DNA of 32,328 bases from positions 1 through 32,328 of the forward strand of contig JAUWNI010000035.1 in NCBI GenBank assembly GCA_030612705.1. The letters run 5' to 3'. Positions 15,210 through 22,096 of this stretch are shown here, one piece after another (within the stretch, counting starts at the first letter, position 1; each line of letters begins with the position of its first letter). This stretch comes from Phycisphaerae bacterium (GTDB lineage: Bacteria; Planctomycetota; Phycisphaerae; UBA1845; Fen-1342). Both the position numbers and the translations under genes were made by a program. The notes below the pieces were generated by a model. The model did no database searches. It worked only from the letters and a program-made list of their open reading frames with translations, and had not been told where the DNA came from.

Positions 15210-15807
15210 GCTTCTGACCGTATTCTTCGTCGAAATAGTCGCAGCCGGCGTCAAAGGCCTTCAGGTTCAAATCCTCGGTCCCGGGCGGCACCGAAGCCTT
15301 CACCGCTTCGCGCATCTGCTCACGCGAAACGAGCTTCGTCACCGCCGTGAAAAACCCCAGCATCACGATGTTCTGGACGATCGAGCGCCCCAGCGACTCC
15401 GCGATCCGCGTGGAAGGTACCCCATATGTCGGTTGCCCGTCTTTCACCGTCGGTTGCACCAGGTTCTTCTCGTAGATCAGAACGCCGTCGTCCTTGAGAT
15501 CGTCGTGGTACTTCTCGTAGCCTTCGCCGGACATGACCACGAAAACGTCCGGCCGGCCGATGTAGGGATAGAGCACCTCGGTGTCTGAAACCGCCAACGT
15601 CGCGCTGCAAGCCGAGCCGCGCGCCTCCGGACCGAAGCTCTGGATCATGGTGGCGTGTTGTTCAGCGTTGATCGCGCAAGCACGCCCGATGATATAGCCC
15701 GACAACACCACCCCCTGACCGCCGAAACCGGTGATCCGAATCTCGGTTCGGCCGGCGGGGGCCTCGGCCGTTACAGGTTTACTTCCCGCCGCTCCAGGCT
15801 TACTCAT
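15166..15807 (-). CDS. korC: 2-oxoacid:ferredoxin oxidoreductase, gamma subunit
   Basis: A 213-residue gamma subunit of the pyruvate/2-oxoglutarate ferredoxin oxidoreductase superfamily. Signature segments are RITGFGGQGVVLSGYIIG (about residues 23-40), SFGPEARGSACSATLAVSD and DVFVVMSGEGYEKY. The ATG at 15807 has AAGGAGG nine bases upstream and overlaps the end of korB (stop at 15802-15800) by eight bases, which suggests coupled translation. The C-terminal 14 or so residues are translated heptad repeat and probably not part of the fold. Substrate cannot be read from sequence: 2-oxoglutarate is the best guess from the A-B-C-D subunit set, with branched-chain or other 2-oxoacids possible. Confidence 0.9.
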   Translation of the reverse strand: MSKPGAAGSKPVTAEAPAGRTEIRITGFGGQGVVLSGYIIGRACAINAEQHATMIQSFGPEARGSACSATLAVSDTEVLYPYIGRPDVFVVMSGEGYEKYHDDLKDDGVLIYEKNLVQPTVKDGQPTYGVPSTRIAESLGRSIVQNIVMLGFFTAVTKLVSREQMREAVKASVPPGTEDLNLKAFDAGCDYFDEEYGQKQSAISGQLSATTGD

Positions 15808-16735
15808 GGATCATCCCTCCTTCCGGTGGCATAGGCACGTACTTGTCGCCCAGGGTCTTTTCGTAATGCTGGTCCATCATTTCAAGGAAGGTGGGCCGCT
15901 CCTCATCCACGAACTTGCCGCAGATGATTTTCTCCTGGAAGCCGATATCGACCTTGCGGGGATCCTCGCCGTGGCGGATTTCCGCGTTGTCGTGGTAGAA
16001 CTGCATGAGGTTGAAACCCGTCCCTAGCTTGTTCAGGCGGGCGTACAAGGTCGAGCACGGCGCGATCACCTCGATGAACCGGAAGCCCTTGCGCCCGATC
16101 GCTTCCTTGAACGCTTTCGTCAGTCGGCGGATGTGCAGGCACGTCCAGCGGGCCACGTACGTCGCCCCGCAACTCGCCGCCAGGTGCGGCAGGTTGAACG
16201 GGCGCTCGAAATTACCATAGGGCATGGTTGACGTCCGCGCCCCCAGCGGCGTCGTCGGCGCGTTCTGGCCGCCGGTCATGCCGTAGATGAAGTTGTTGAC
16301 GAGAATCACCATCAGGTCCATGTTTCGCCGAGCGGCGTGAATGAAGTGGTTGCCGCCGATTCCCGACAGGTCCCCGTCGCCGGAAAAAACGATCACCAGC
16401 AATTCCGGCCGACCCAGTTTCAGTCCGGTGGCGAATGGTATCGCCCGGCCGTGAGTCGTGTGGAAAGCATCCAGCTTCATGTAACCCGCCACCCGGCCGG
16501 TGCAGCCGATCCCGGACACGATCGAGGTCTTGTCCAGGTTCACCCCCGTTTCCTCAAGTGCCGTGGCGAAGCACTTGACTACCGTGCCAATCCCGCACGT
16601 CGGACACCAGATATGCGGTATCCGATCCATGCGCAGATAGGGAGCGATCGGATGCTCGTCCGTCGCAACCGAAGGGCCGCGGGCTTTAGCCTCCGCGGCC
16701 TCCGACACCTCGTCCTGTACCGCCCTGTCGCTCAT
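15800..16735 (-). CDS. korB: 2-oxoacid:ferredoxin oxidoreductase, beta (TPP-binding) subunit
   Basis: A 311-residue beta subunit that binds thiamine diphosphate and a [4Fe-4S] cluster. WCPTCGIG (Cys44, Cys47) and GIGCTGR (Cys78) are likely cluster ligands. SGDGDLSGIGGNHF (GDG at 119-121) through NNFIYGMTGGQ is the TPP/Mg motif. The ATG at 16735 overlaps the korA TGA stop as ATGA, which implies coupled translation. Residues 12-20 (EAAEAKARG) translate a palindromic dispersed repeat, so the N-terminal 25 residues look like an extension added by repeat insertion. The family body starts near residue 28 (HPIAPYLRMDRIPHIWCP). It works with KorA, KorC and KorD to make acyl-CoA, CO2 and reduced ferredoxin. 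Confidence 0.92.
   Translation of the reverse strand: MSDRAVQDEVSEAAEAKARGPSVATDEHPIAPYLRMDRIPHIWCPTCGIGTVVKCFATALEETGVNLDKTSIVSGIGCTGRVAGYMKLDAFHTTHGRAIPFATGLKLGRPELLVIVFSGDGDLSGIGGNHFIHAARRNMDLMVILVNNFIYGMTGGQNAPTTPLGARTSTMPYGNFERPFNLPHLAASCGATYVARWTCLHIRRLTKAFKEAIGRKGFRFIEVIAPCSTLYARLNKLGTGFNLMQFYHDNAEIRHGEDPRKVDIGFQEKIICGKFVDEERPTFLEMMDQHYEKTLGDKYVPMPPEGGMIHE
16675..16700. repeat. Palindromic dispersed repeat inside korB
   Basis: A perfect 8-bp stem (GGCCGCGG at 16675-16682, CCGCGGCC at 16693-16700) around GCTTTAGCCT. It is of the same CCGCGGGCTTYAGCC type as the unit in mvhD at 11682-11705 and related sequences at 21925-22020. It lies in frame near the korB N-terminus. Confidence 0.6.
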
Positions 16736-17889
16736 TTCGCTGCCCTCAGGATCTCCTCGGCGATGGTCTCCGGGTCGTGTACGCCCCCGCCCCCATGCGG
16801 CACCAGGACGGTCGAGGCTTTCCCCGCGGCACAACGCTCCACCTCAAGAACCATCTGCCCGTAATTAATCTCCGGAACCACAAACGCCTTTATTTCCCCG
16901 GCCAGCTCCCTGATCCGTTTCTCCGGAAACGGCCAGGCCACAATCAGCCGGATCATCCCCACCTTCAACCCCCGCTTCCTGGCAATCTCCATACCCATCT
17001 GTGTGACCCGGGCCGCGATCCCGTAGGCCACCAACACTACCTCGGCCCCCTCCGTCCCGAACTCCTCGAAACGAACGATCGCGTCGGCGTTGCTCCTGAT
17101 CTTTTCCACCAGCCGCCGGACGCACTTCTCCTGGCATTCCGCGCTCATCACCGGGTAGCCGCGCTCGTCGTGCGTCAGACCGGTGGTGTGGAAACGGTAC
17201 CCGTCGCCGGCCCGGGCAAATTCCGGGACGCTCTGCCGGTCCGCGTAGTAGGGAAGGTATTCGCCCACCGAACGCGAGGTAAGCTTGCGCGGCACAATCT
17301 CGATCTCCTCGGCGGGTGGAATAACCACCTTCTCGGTCATGTGGCCGACGCACTCGTCCATCATGAACATCACCGGCACGCGGTAAAGCTCGGACAGGTT
17401 GAAGGCGTCGATCATCAGATCGAAAGCCTCCTGCGGCGATTGCGGGCACAAGGCAATCGACTCGTAGTCGCCGTGCGAACCCCAGCGGGCCTGCATCATG
17501 TCCGCTTGTCCGGCCATGGTCGGCAATCCCGTGGACGGCCCCCCGCGCTGCACGTCGACCACCACGCAGGGCGTCTCCATCATCGCGGCCAAGCCGATGT
17601 TCTCCATCATCAGGCTGAAACCGGGGCCACTCGTGACGGTCAGGGCTTTCGTCCCGGTCCACGACGCGCCGACAACGGCGGCCATGCTCGCCAACTCGTC
17701 TTCCATTTGGATGAACGTCCCGCCGATCATGGGGAATCGGCGTGAAATGCGCTCCACGACTTCGGTCGACGGGGTGATCGGGTAACCGCCCACAAACCGG
17801 CACCCGGCGGCCATGGCGCCCTCGCCGCAAGCGAAGTCGCCATCAAGGTAATGAGCGCCGGTCAAGACGCCCGCGGGGTCAGCTTTCAA
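16732..17889 (-). CDS. korA: 2-oxoacid:ferredoxin oxidoreductase, alpha subunit
   Basis: A 385-residue alpha subunit of the KorA/VorA type. GGYPITPSTEVVERIS (about residues 34-49), the QMEDELASMAAVVGASWTG segment, TSGPGFSLMMENIGLAAM and QRGGPSTGLPTM are the family signatures for the TPP-proximal and subunit contact regions. The start is the unusual TTG at 17889, supported by AAGGAG eight bases upstream and by the family-like N-terminus. The gene stops with TGA overlapping the korB ATG. No fused gamma domain is present, as expected for a four-subunit enzyme. It is preceded by korD at 34 bp. Confidence 0.93.
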   Translation of the reverse strand: MKADPAGVLTGAHYLDGDFACGEGAMAAGCRFVGGYPITPSTEVVERISRRFPMIGGTFIQMEDELASMAAVVGASWTGTKALTVTSGPGFSLMMENIGLAAMMETPCVVVDVQRGGPSTGLPTMAGQADMMQARWGSHGDYESIALCPQSPQEAFDLMIDAFNLSELYRVPVMFMMDECVGHMTEKVVIPPAEEIEIVPRKLTSRSVGEYLPYYADRQSVPEFARAGDGYRFHTTGLTHDERGYPVMSAECQEKCVRRLVEKIRSNADAIVRFEEFGTEGAEVVLVAYGIAARVTQMGMEIARKRGLKVGMIRLIVAWPFPEKRIRELAGEIKAFVVPEINYGQMVLEVERCAAGKASTVLVPHGGGGVHDPETIAEEILRAAK

Positions 17890-17923
17890 TTGTCGCGCTC
17901 CTTTGCAGTTCCGCTCCCGACAG

Positions 17924-18238
17924 CTATCGGCTGGTTTCGTCTTGTTCGGCCGCTGTCTCGGCCTCGGCGACGGCTTCGCTATCGGGCAGCGGTACGCTGA
18001 AGATCGCGAAATCGGGGCAGATCATCTCACAGAGGTTACAGTTGACACATTCTCCGCTCTTGACCACTTTCGGCGGATGATATCCCTTGCGGTTGAATTC
18101 CTCGGACATCACCAGGACGTCCTTCGGGCAGTACTCGACGCAGAAGCCGCAGCCCTTGCAGCGGTCCGCGATGATGCGCACTTCGCCTCGGGGGACCTTG
18201 ACCTGATCGATGTCCAGAGGTTTTCGCCAATATTTCAT
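17924..18238 (-). CDS. korD: 2-oxoacid:ferredoxin oxidoreductase, delta (ferredoxin) subunit
   Basis: A 104-residue two-cluster ferredoxin. CKGCGFCVEYCP (about residues 27-38) and CVNCNLCEMICP (about 63-74) bind two [4Fe-4S] clusters that receive electrons from the alpha/beta core. The ATG at 18238 follows AGGGAA. It is the first gene of the redox operon, with only 80 bp separating it from the GNAT gene upstream, so the two may share a transcript; I see no clear promoter in that gap. The C-terminal 25 residues are acidic and outside the ferredoxin fold. Confidence 0.9.
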   Translation of the reverse strand: MKYWRKPLDIDQVKVPRGEVRIIADRCKGCGFCVEYCPKDVLVMSEEFNRKGYHPPKVVKSGECVNCNLCEMICPDFAIFSVPLPDSEAVAEAETAAEQDETSR

Positions 18239-18318
18239 CTGTCGTTCCCTGGAAGAACTACCCTCGATGGAACAAGCGCATCGCGTGAGCCTTTTCGCGG
18301 AGGCAAACGCGGGGAATT

Positions 18319-18939
18319 CTACTCGACGCCATCATCCGGCACTCGAAAGGCCGGGATCATCGAATCTTGGATCCAGTTCTCGATGATTCGCTCGAGATCG
18401 GCCACTTCGTTGATCATGATGGCAAGGTTGCGCTTGTTGCCCTTCTGATCTTTGACCAGGTCTTTGAGGACGGCGACCACCTTGAACCCCAATTTCTCGA
18501 ATAGCTTGACCGAGCCGACGTTATCCTCAATCACCTGTGATTGAAGCTTCTCAAGGTCCTGCTTCGCCGCCAGTTCCGCCAACTCCCGGGCGATCAGCGT
18601 GCCAAGGCCGACGTGGCGGTGCGTCCGCGCGGTCACCAGGCGAATGTGACCCACGTGCCGTGCCCATCCGTGACTGTCGAGGTGCAGCGTGCCGTCCGCC
18701 ACGATCTTATCCTTATCCTCGATGACGAGTGGAATCGCGCGGTCAAAGTTGATTTGCTCGACCCACTTGCCCACAACCTCCGGATCGGTGACGTCATGCC
18801 GCAGGAAGAGTCGATCCTCTTCAGGCAACGCTTGGAAAAACTCATAAAGCTTGTCGAAATCGCTGTTGGCCAACGGGCGGATCGTCACGACGCGCCCGTC
18901 TTTGAGAGTGGCTTCCTTGGGATATCCCTGAATGGACAT
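18319..18939 (-). CDS. GNAT-family N-acetyltransferase
   Basis: A 206-residue acetyltransferase. The GNAT core is seen as an N-terminal TIRPLANSDFDKLYEFF strand-helix, the acetyl-CoA loop HRHVGLGTLIARELAELA (about residues 115-132), and NVGSVKLFEKLGFKVVAVLKD near the C-terminus. The ATG at 18939 has GAAGGAAG at proper spacing; the longer reading to 19023 lacks family similarity. Substrate is unknown. It precedes korD by 80 bp on the same strand but has no obvious link to it. Confidence 0.85.
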   Translation of the reverse strand: MSIQGYPKEATLKDGRVVTIRPLANSDFDKLYEFFQALPEEDRLFLRHDVTDPEVVGKWVEQINFDRAIPLVIEDKDKIVADGTLHLDSHGWARHVGHIRLVTARTHRHVGLGTLIARELAELAAKQDLEKLQSQVIEDNVGSVKLFEKLGFKVVAVLKDLVKDQKGNKRNLAIMINEVADLERIIENWIQDSMIPAFRVPDDGVE

Positions 18940-19100
18940 GCTGGGACTTCCTTCTTTTTTCGTGCTCCAGCAACACAACCATGGACCCGGCGGATCTCGA
19001 TACGCCGACCGGATAATTCCCACGCCTCACATACTCGCGCGACCGGTATCCGTGGCGAACCTACATCCGGGATCTCTCATTCACCGGACTCCATCACCCT

Positions 19101-19130
19101 ATCCTACCTAAACAACCCTCTCGGTATCAA
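19101..19130 (-). promoter_or_regulatory. Sigma-70-like promoter candidate for the GNAT gene
   Basis: On the minus strand TTGATA (19130-19125) is followed after 18 bp by TAGGAT (19106-19101), matching 5/6 and 4/6 consensus bases. It would give a leader of about 155 nt to the start at 18939. Confidence 0.3.
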
Positions 19131-19218
19131 GCCATTATCACCCGGCTCTTGCCCAGGGGTGCACAACACCACAGGCGGCAGCCAATCAGAGCCCGAAGCG
19201 CAAGCGAGGTTCTTGCGG

Positions 19219-19367
19219 GGGTGCCCCATCCCGTTTCGCCTGCCCGGAGGGCAGGCGAACGGGATGGGGGACTGATTCAAACCTGCACCGACCTTGCTCC
19301 CTCGAATCGGTCCCCCACCCCGTCCGAGTGCCTGCCAGACAGACACTCGGAACGGGATGGGGCACCC
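19219..19367. repeat. 149-bp element with perfect 17-bp terminal inverted repeats
   Basis: The ends GGGTGCCCCATCCCGTT (19219-19235) and AACGGGATGGGGCACCC (19351-19367) are exact complements. Inside are a perfect 9-bp hairpin (CGCCTGCCC at 19237-19245 with GGGCAGGCG) and a second around CCGAGTG/CACTCGG. No coding capacity. It is probably a dispersed non-autonomous element. Confidence 0.7.
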
Positions 19368-19472
19368 TCCGCAATCATACTGAAATAGTACCAAAGCCAA
19401 TCAAACCGGCTTCATCTCGGAGCCGACGGCGGCCGCTACCAACGGCGCGAAACCCATCGAATGGAAACGGCA

Positions 19473-20510
19473 CTATGGACGAATCCCGGCGCGCTCGCGC
19501 TCCAGCAAACGCCGTTGTTCTTGCTCAAACGCCTTCTGCTCGGCGATCTTCTTGCGCTCCAGGTCGTCATCCGGCTCCAGGTGCGGCTCCCAGGGAAACA
19601 CGTGATGGGTCCAACTGAACTGGTCGCCGCGGCAGTGAAACACCGTGTAGCCCGGAGCGGAGCCGACCCAACTGCCCGCCCACCAAGCCCCGCTGGCCGC
19701 CGCGCTGGTCAGGTACCAGACATCGTTGAAGCGGTATTCCTCGATCCGGTGGCTGTGCCCCTGTAGCAGCGCCTTGACCTTGTGCCGTTCGAGAATAGTC
19801 CGCAGCTCCTTTGTGTCCCAGAGCACCATGTGACCGTCCATCGCCTTGCGGTTCGGGTCGCCGTTGATTTGGCCGGTGTTGCAAAACGCGGCGATGTGCG
19901 TCACGGCGACCTTGGGACGCTCGCCGGCCGAGCCGAGGTCGTAGGCCAGCCACTCCAACTGCTCCGGTCCGATCCGCGGCTCGTAGCCGGGTCCGTACTT
20001 GGTCTGGATGGGGTAAATGCTGTCGAGCACGACGAAATGCCAGCCGCCGACGTCGAAGCTGTAATAGCTTTTCTCCCACCCCAGGCGGTCCATAATCATT
20101 TTCTTGCCCAGCTCGGGATCGTCGACCGGCACCTTCCGTCGCGACGACCAGCCCAATACGTCGTGGTTACCCATGCAGTTGTGGTATGGGATGCCGAGGC
20201 CGCCCGAGATCTCTTTGTATAGACGGATCTGCTCCTCGAAGTCGGGCTTGGGCGTATAGCAGCCGTCGAACGCCAGGTCGCCGCCCATCAGGGCGAAAGC
20301 CGGCTTGGGTTTAAGTGCGGCGACGCTTTCGATGCACCCGCGATAGCCTTTGTCGCCCCAGCGCTTGGGCGTGACGTGCATGTCGGCCAAGTGGACGAAG
20401 CCGAAGTCCGCCGGTCCGGCCGAATGGCCGGCCGGTGCTTTTCCCGGCAACAGTGCAACAGCACCGGCGGCAATAGCGCCGCCGACAAACTCTCGGCGTG
20501 TGATGTCCAT
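19473..20510 (-). CDS. Tat-exported calcineurin-like metallophosphoesterase
   Basis: A 345-residue metal-dependent phosphoesterase with an N-terminal twin-arginine signal (ITRREFVGGAIAAGAVALLPG). Its metal-binding motifs are LADMHV (Asp43, His45), GGDLAFDG (Asp78), GNHD (Asn115, His116), VTHIA and GHSHR in canonical order. The ATG at 20510 follows AGAGGAG. The C-terminal 35 residues (EPDDDLERKKIAEQKAFEQEQR) form a charged helix outside the fold. The substrate is unknown; exported members act on nucleotides, phospholipids or phosphosugars. It is monocistronic as far as I can see. Confidence 0.9.
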   Translation of the reverse strand: MDITRREFVGGAIAAGAVALLPGKAPAGHSAGPADFGFVHLADMHVTPKRWGDKGYRGCIESVAALKPKPAFALMGGDLAFDGCYTPKPDFEEQIRLYKEISGGLGIPYHNCMGNHDVLGWSSRRKVPVDDPELGKKMIMDRLGWEKSYYSFDVGGWHFVVLDSIYPIQTKYGPGYEPRIGPEQLEWLAYDLGSAGERPKVAVTHIAAFCNTGQINGDPNRKAMDGHMVLWDTKELRTILERHKVKALLQGHSHRIEEYRFNDVWYLTSAAASGAWWAGSWVGSAPGYTVFHCRGDQFSWTHHVFPWEPHLEPDDDLERKKIAEQKAFEQEQRRLLERERAGIRP

Positions 20511-20572
20511 GTCGTTCTCCTCTTCGTTAACCAACTCTTCGTCAACCAGAGCATTTCCCATTCAAGTGTAGC

Positions 20573-20641
20573 GTCCGGACCCTGTACCGGACGTAGTATC
20601 ATCGAGGCGCCTACGGCCGACAGGGGCGTCGGCCGCTACAG
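20573..20641. repeat. GTAGCG hairpin repeats upstream of the phosphoesterase
   Basis: GTAGCGTCCGG with CCGGACGTAG, and CGGCCGAC with GTCGGCCGCTAC, form two adjacent imperfect hairpins. They are related to the internal sequence of MITE family A (1240-1280 and 30410-30535). Nothing coding is seen here. Confidence 0.45.
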
Positions 20642-20770
20642 GGAAACTGAAAACGCTCTAATGCCGATATCCCATTGCGACAGTCTATCAGCCGGCCGAT
20701 GTACCGCTACTCAGCAACCCGCACCGATCGCGTGCATGGTTGCCACACCTGCGCAGACCGGCCAAGCTGG

Positions 20771-20785
20771 TATACTCACACTATG
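20771..20785 (+). promoter_or_regulatory. -10 element directly before uroD-family start (leaderless candidate)
   Basis: TATACT (20771-20776) ends six bases before the ATG at 20783. There is no ribosome binding site. Such spacing puts transcription start at or next to the A of ATG, as in leaderless genes. No good -35 was found at 16-18 bp. Confidence 0.4.
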
Positions 20786-21856
20786 CATCCGCGTGTCGAA
20801 CAATTACCCAAGCCCGAGCCGGACTATCACCGGTTCTTACAGGTGCTGCGCCGCGAGCGGCCCGACCATATCCCGCTGATCGAGTTGGCCGTCCACCCGG
20901 ACGTGGTGAACGTGCTGCTCGACGAGCCTGTCGCCGTAACGGGCGACCCGCGTGTGGCGGTCCAGCGCAACGTGCGGCTGCACCATCGGCTGGGCTACGA
21001 TGTGGTCAAGGTTTCGGCGCCCATCCCTTTCGACGTGCAGCGCCTGACAACGAACGACACCTCGACACACGGCAACGACACGCGGAATTGGCAGGACCAA
21101 CACCACGGCCCCATAGGCTGCATGGACGATCTCGAGCGCTTTCCTTGGCCCACACAAAACGACGTGGATTTCAGCACCCTGGAAGCGGCGACCGAGGTAC
21201 TTCCGGACGGTATGAGCCTGATCGGGTTCGCCGGCGGCGTACTCGAGTTCTCGATGGACCTGATCGGCATGGAACGCTTCATGCTCGCCACGCATCGCGA
21301 TCCGCGACTCGTCGCCGCCGTGATCGAGCGCGTGGGCCAAATCATCTACGACGTGTTCGAAGTCTACTGCCAAATGGAGTCGGTCCGCGCCGTCTGGCTC
21401 GGCGACGACCTGGGGCACAAGCACGGGCTGCTGGTTTCGCCGAAGCTGCTTGAGACGCACGTTTTCCCTTGGTACGAGCGGCTGGCGAAACTCGCGCATA
21501 GAAACGACCGCCCGTTTTTACTGCACAGTTGCGGCAAGACCGACACGATCATGCCCGCGTTGGTCGAGGAAGTGGGCATCGACGCCAAGCACAGTTTCGA
21601 GGACGCCATCCAGCCGGTGGAGCGATTCATCGACGACTGGGGCGACAAGGTCGCCGTGCTGGGCGGCGTGGACGTTCACCTGCTGTCGATCGGTGACGAA
21701 GCCGCGATTCGCACACGCGTGCATGAAATCCTCGAACACGCCGCCCCCCGCGGCGGCTACGCCTGCGGCTCGGGCAATAGCATCCCGAATTACGTCTCGC
21801 CCGAGAACTACCTGACCATGATCGAGGCGGCGACAGAATTCAACGGCCGACTCTAG
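20783..21856 (+). CDS. Uroporphyrinogen decarboxylase-family protein (URO-D/MtaA-like)
   Basis: A 357-residue member of the URO-D superfamily, which includes heme-pathway decarboxylase and cobamide-dependent methyltransferases (MtaA, CmuA). The segments HSCGKTDTIMPALVEEVGID and GYACGSGNSIPNYVSPENYL contain His-x-Cys and a later Cys, the zinc pattern of the methyltransferase branch, so a methyl-transfer or other non-heme role is more likely than HemE. VLGGVDVHLLS follows the family. The ATG at 20783 is chosen because family similarity begins soon after it and the upstream extension is arginine-rich translation of non-coding DNA. It is the only plus-strand gene. Its TAG stop is joined directly to a repeat terminus. 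Confidence 0.85.
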   Translation: MHPRVEQLPKPEPDYHRFLQVLRRERPDHIPLIELAVHPDVVNVLLDEPVAVTGDPRVAVQRNVRLHHRLGYDVVKVSAPIPFDVQRLTTNDTSTHGNDTRNWQDQHHGPIGCMDDLERFPWPTQNDVDFSTLEAATEVLPDGMSLIGFAGGVLEFSMDLIGMERFMLATHRDPRLVAAVIERVGQIIYDVFEVYCQMESVRAVWLGDDLGHKHGLLVSPKLLETHVFPWYERLAKLAHRNDRPFLLHSCGKTDTIMPALVEEVGIDAKHSFEDAIQPVERFIDDWGDKVAVLGGVDVHLLSIGDEAAIRTRVHEILEHAAPRGGYACGSGNSIPNYVSPENYLTMIEAATEFNGRL

Positions 21857-22063
21857 TGCTTTGTCTAGGTTGATTTGATGGGTAGTGTTTCTTTCGAGGC
21901 CGTGATAATACTTGAAGAGGGCAACAAGGCTCGAAGAGCCGCGGACGTCAGTCCGCGCGGTCCTTCGGGAAGGGTAAATTCTACTCCCCGCGGCGCCGCG
22001 CGGGCTTCAGGCCAGCGGCTCCTCAGGTTGAAACCATCAAAGCAACACTGACAGAGCTCTAGC
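21857..22063. mobile_element. MITE-like element, TIR family B, flush with uroD stop
   Basis: Both ends start with CTAG: left CTAGTGCTTTGTCTAGGTTG from 21853, right on the complementary strand CTAGAGCTCTGTCAGTGTTG from 22063. Twenty-three of 29 terminal bases match. The left CTAG contains the TAG stop of the upstream gene. The interior holds palindromes of the GAGCCGCGG...CCGCGCGG type (about 21927-22020) and no open frame of note. A TA or CTAG target would suit a Tc1/mariner-IS630-type transposase supplied in trans. Confidence 0.65.
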
Positions 22064-22071
22064 TGTGGGGC

Positions 22072-22086
22072 CGGTTTTCAACCGGT
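22072..22086 (-). terminator. Hairpin after the GHL10 gene
   Basis: CCGGTT and AACCGG (22072-22077, 22081-22086) form a tight 6-bp stem just 3' of the minus-strand stop at 22097. There is no T-run, so it may protect the RNA end rather than act as a classical intrinsic terminator. Confidence 0.35.
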
Positions 22087-22096
22087 CCGACAAACG

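Larger units (their letters stand above)
18940..19472. other. Gap upstream of the GNAT gene: promoter candidate and palindromic repeats
   Basis: The 533 bases hold no supported gene. Contents: a weak minus-strand promoter candidate (19101-19130), one arm of the SPKRKRG-coding repeat (19189-19209) and a 149-bp element bounded by 17-bp perfect inverted repeats (19219-19367), each listed separately. Bases 19368-19472 are unremarkable. Confidence 0.5.
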
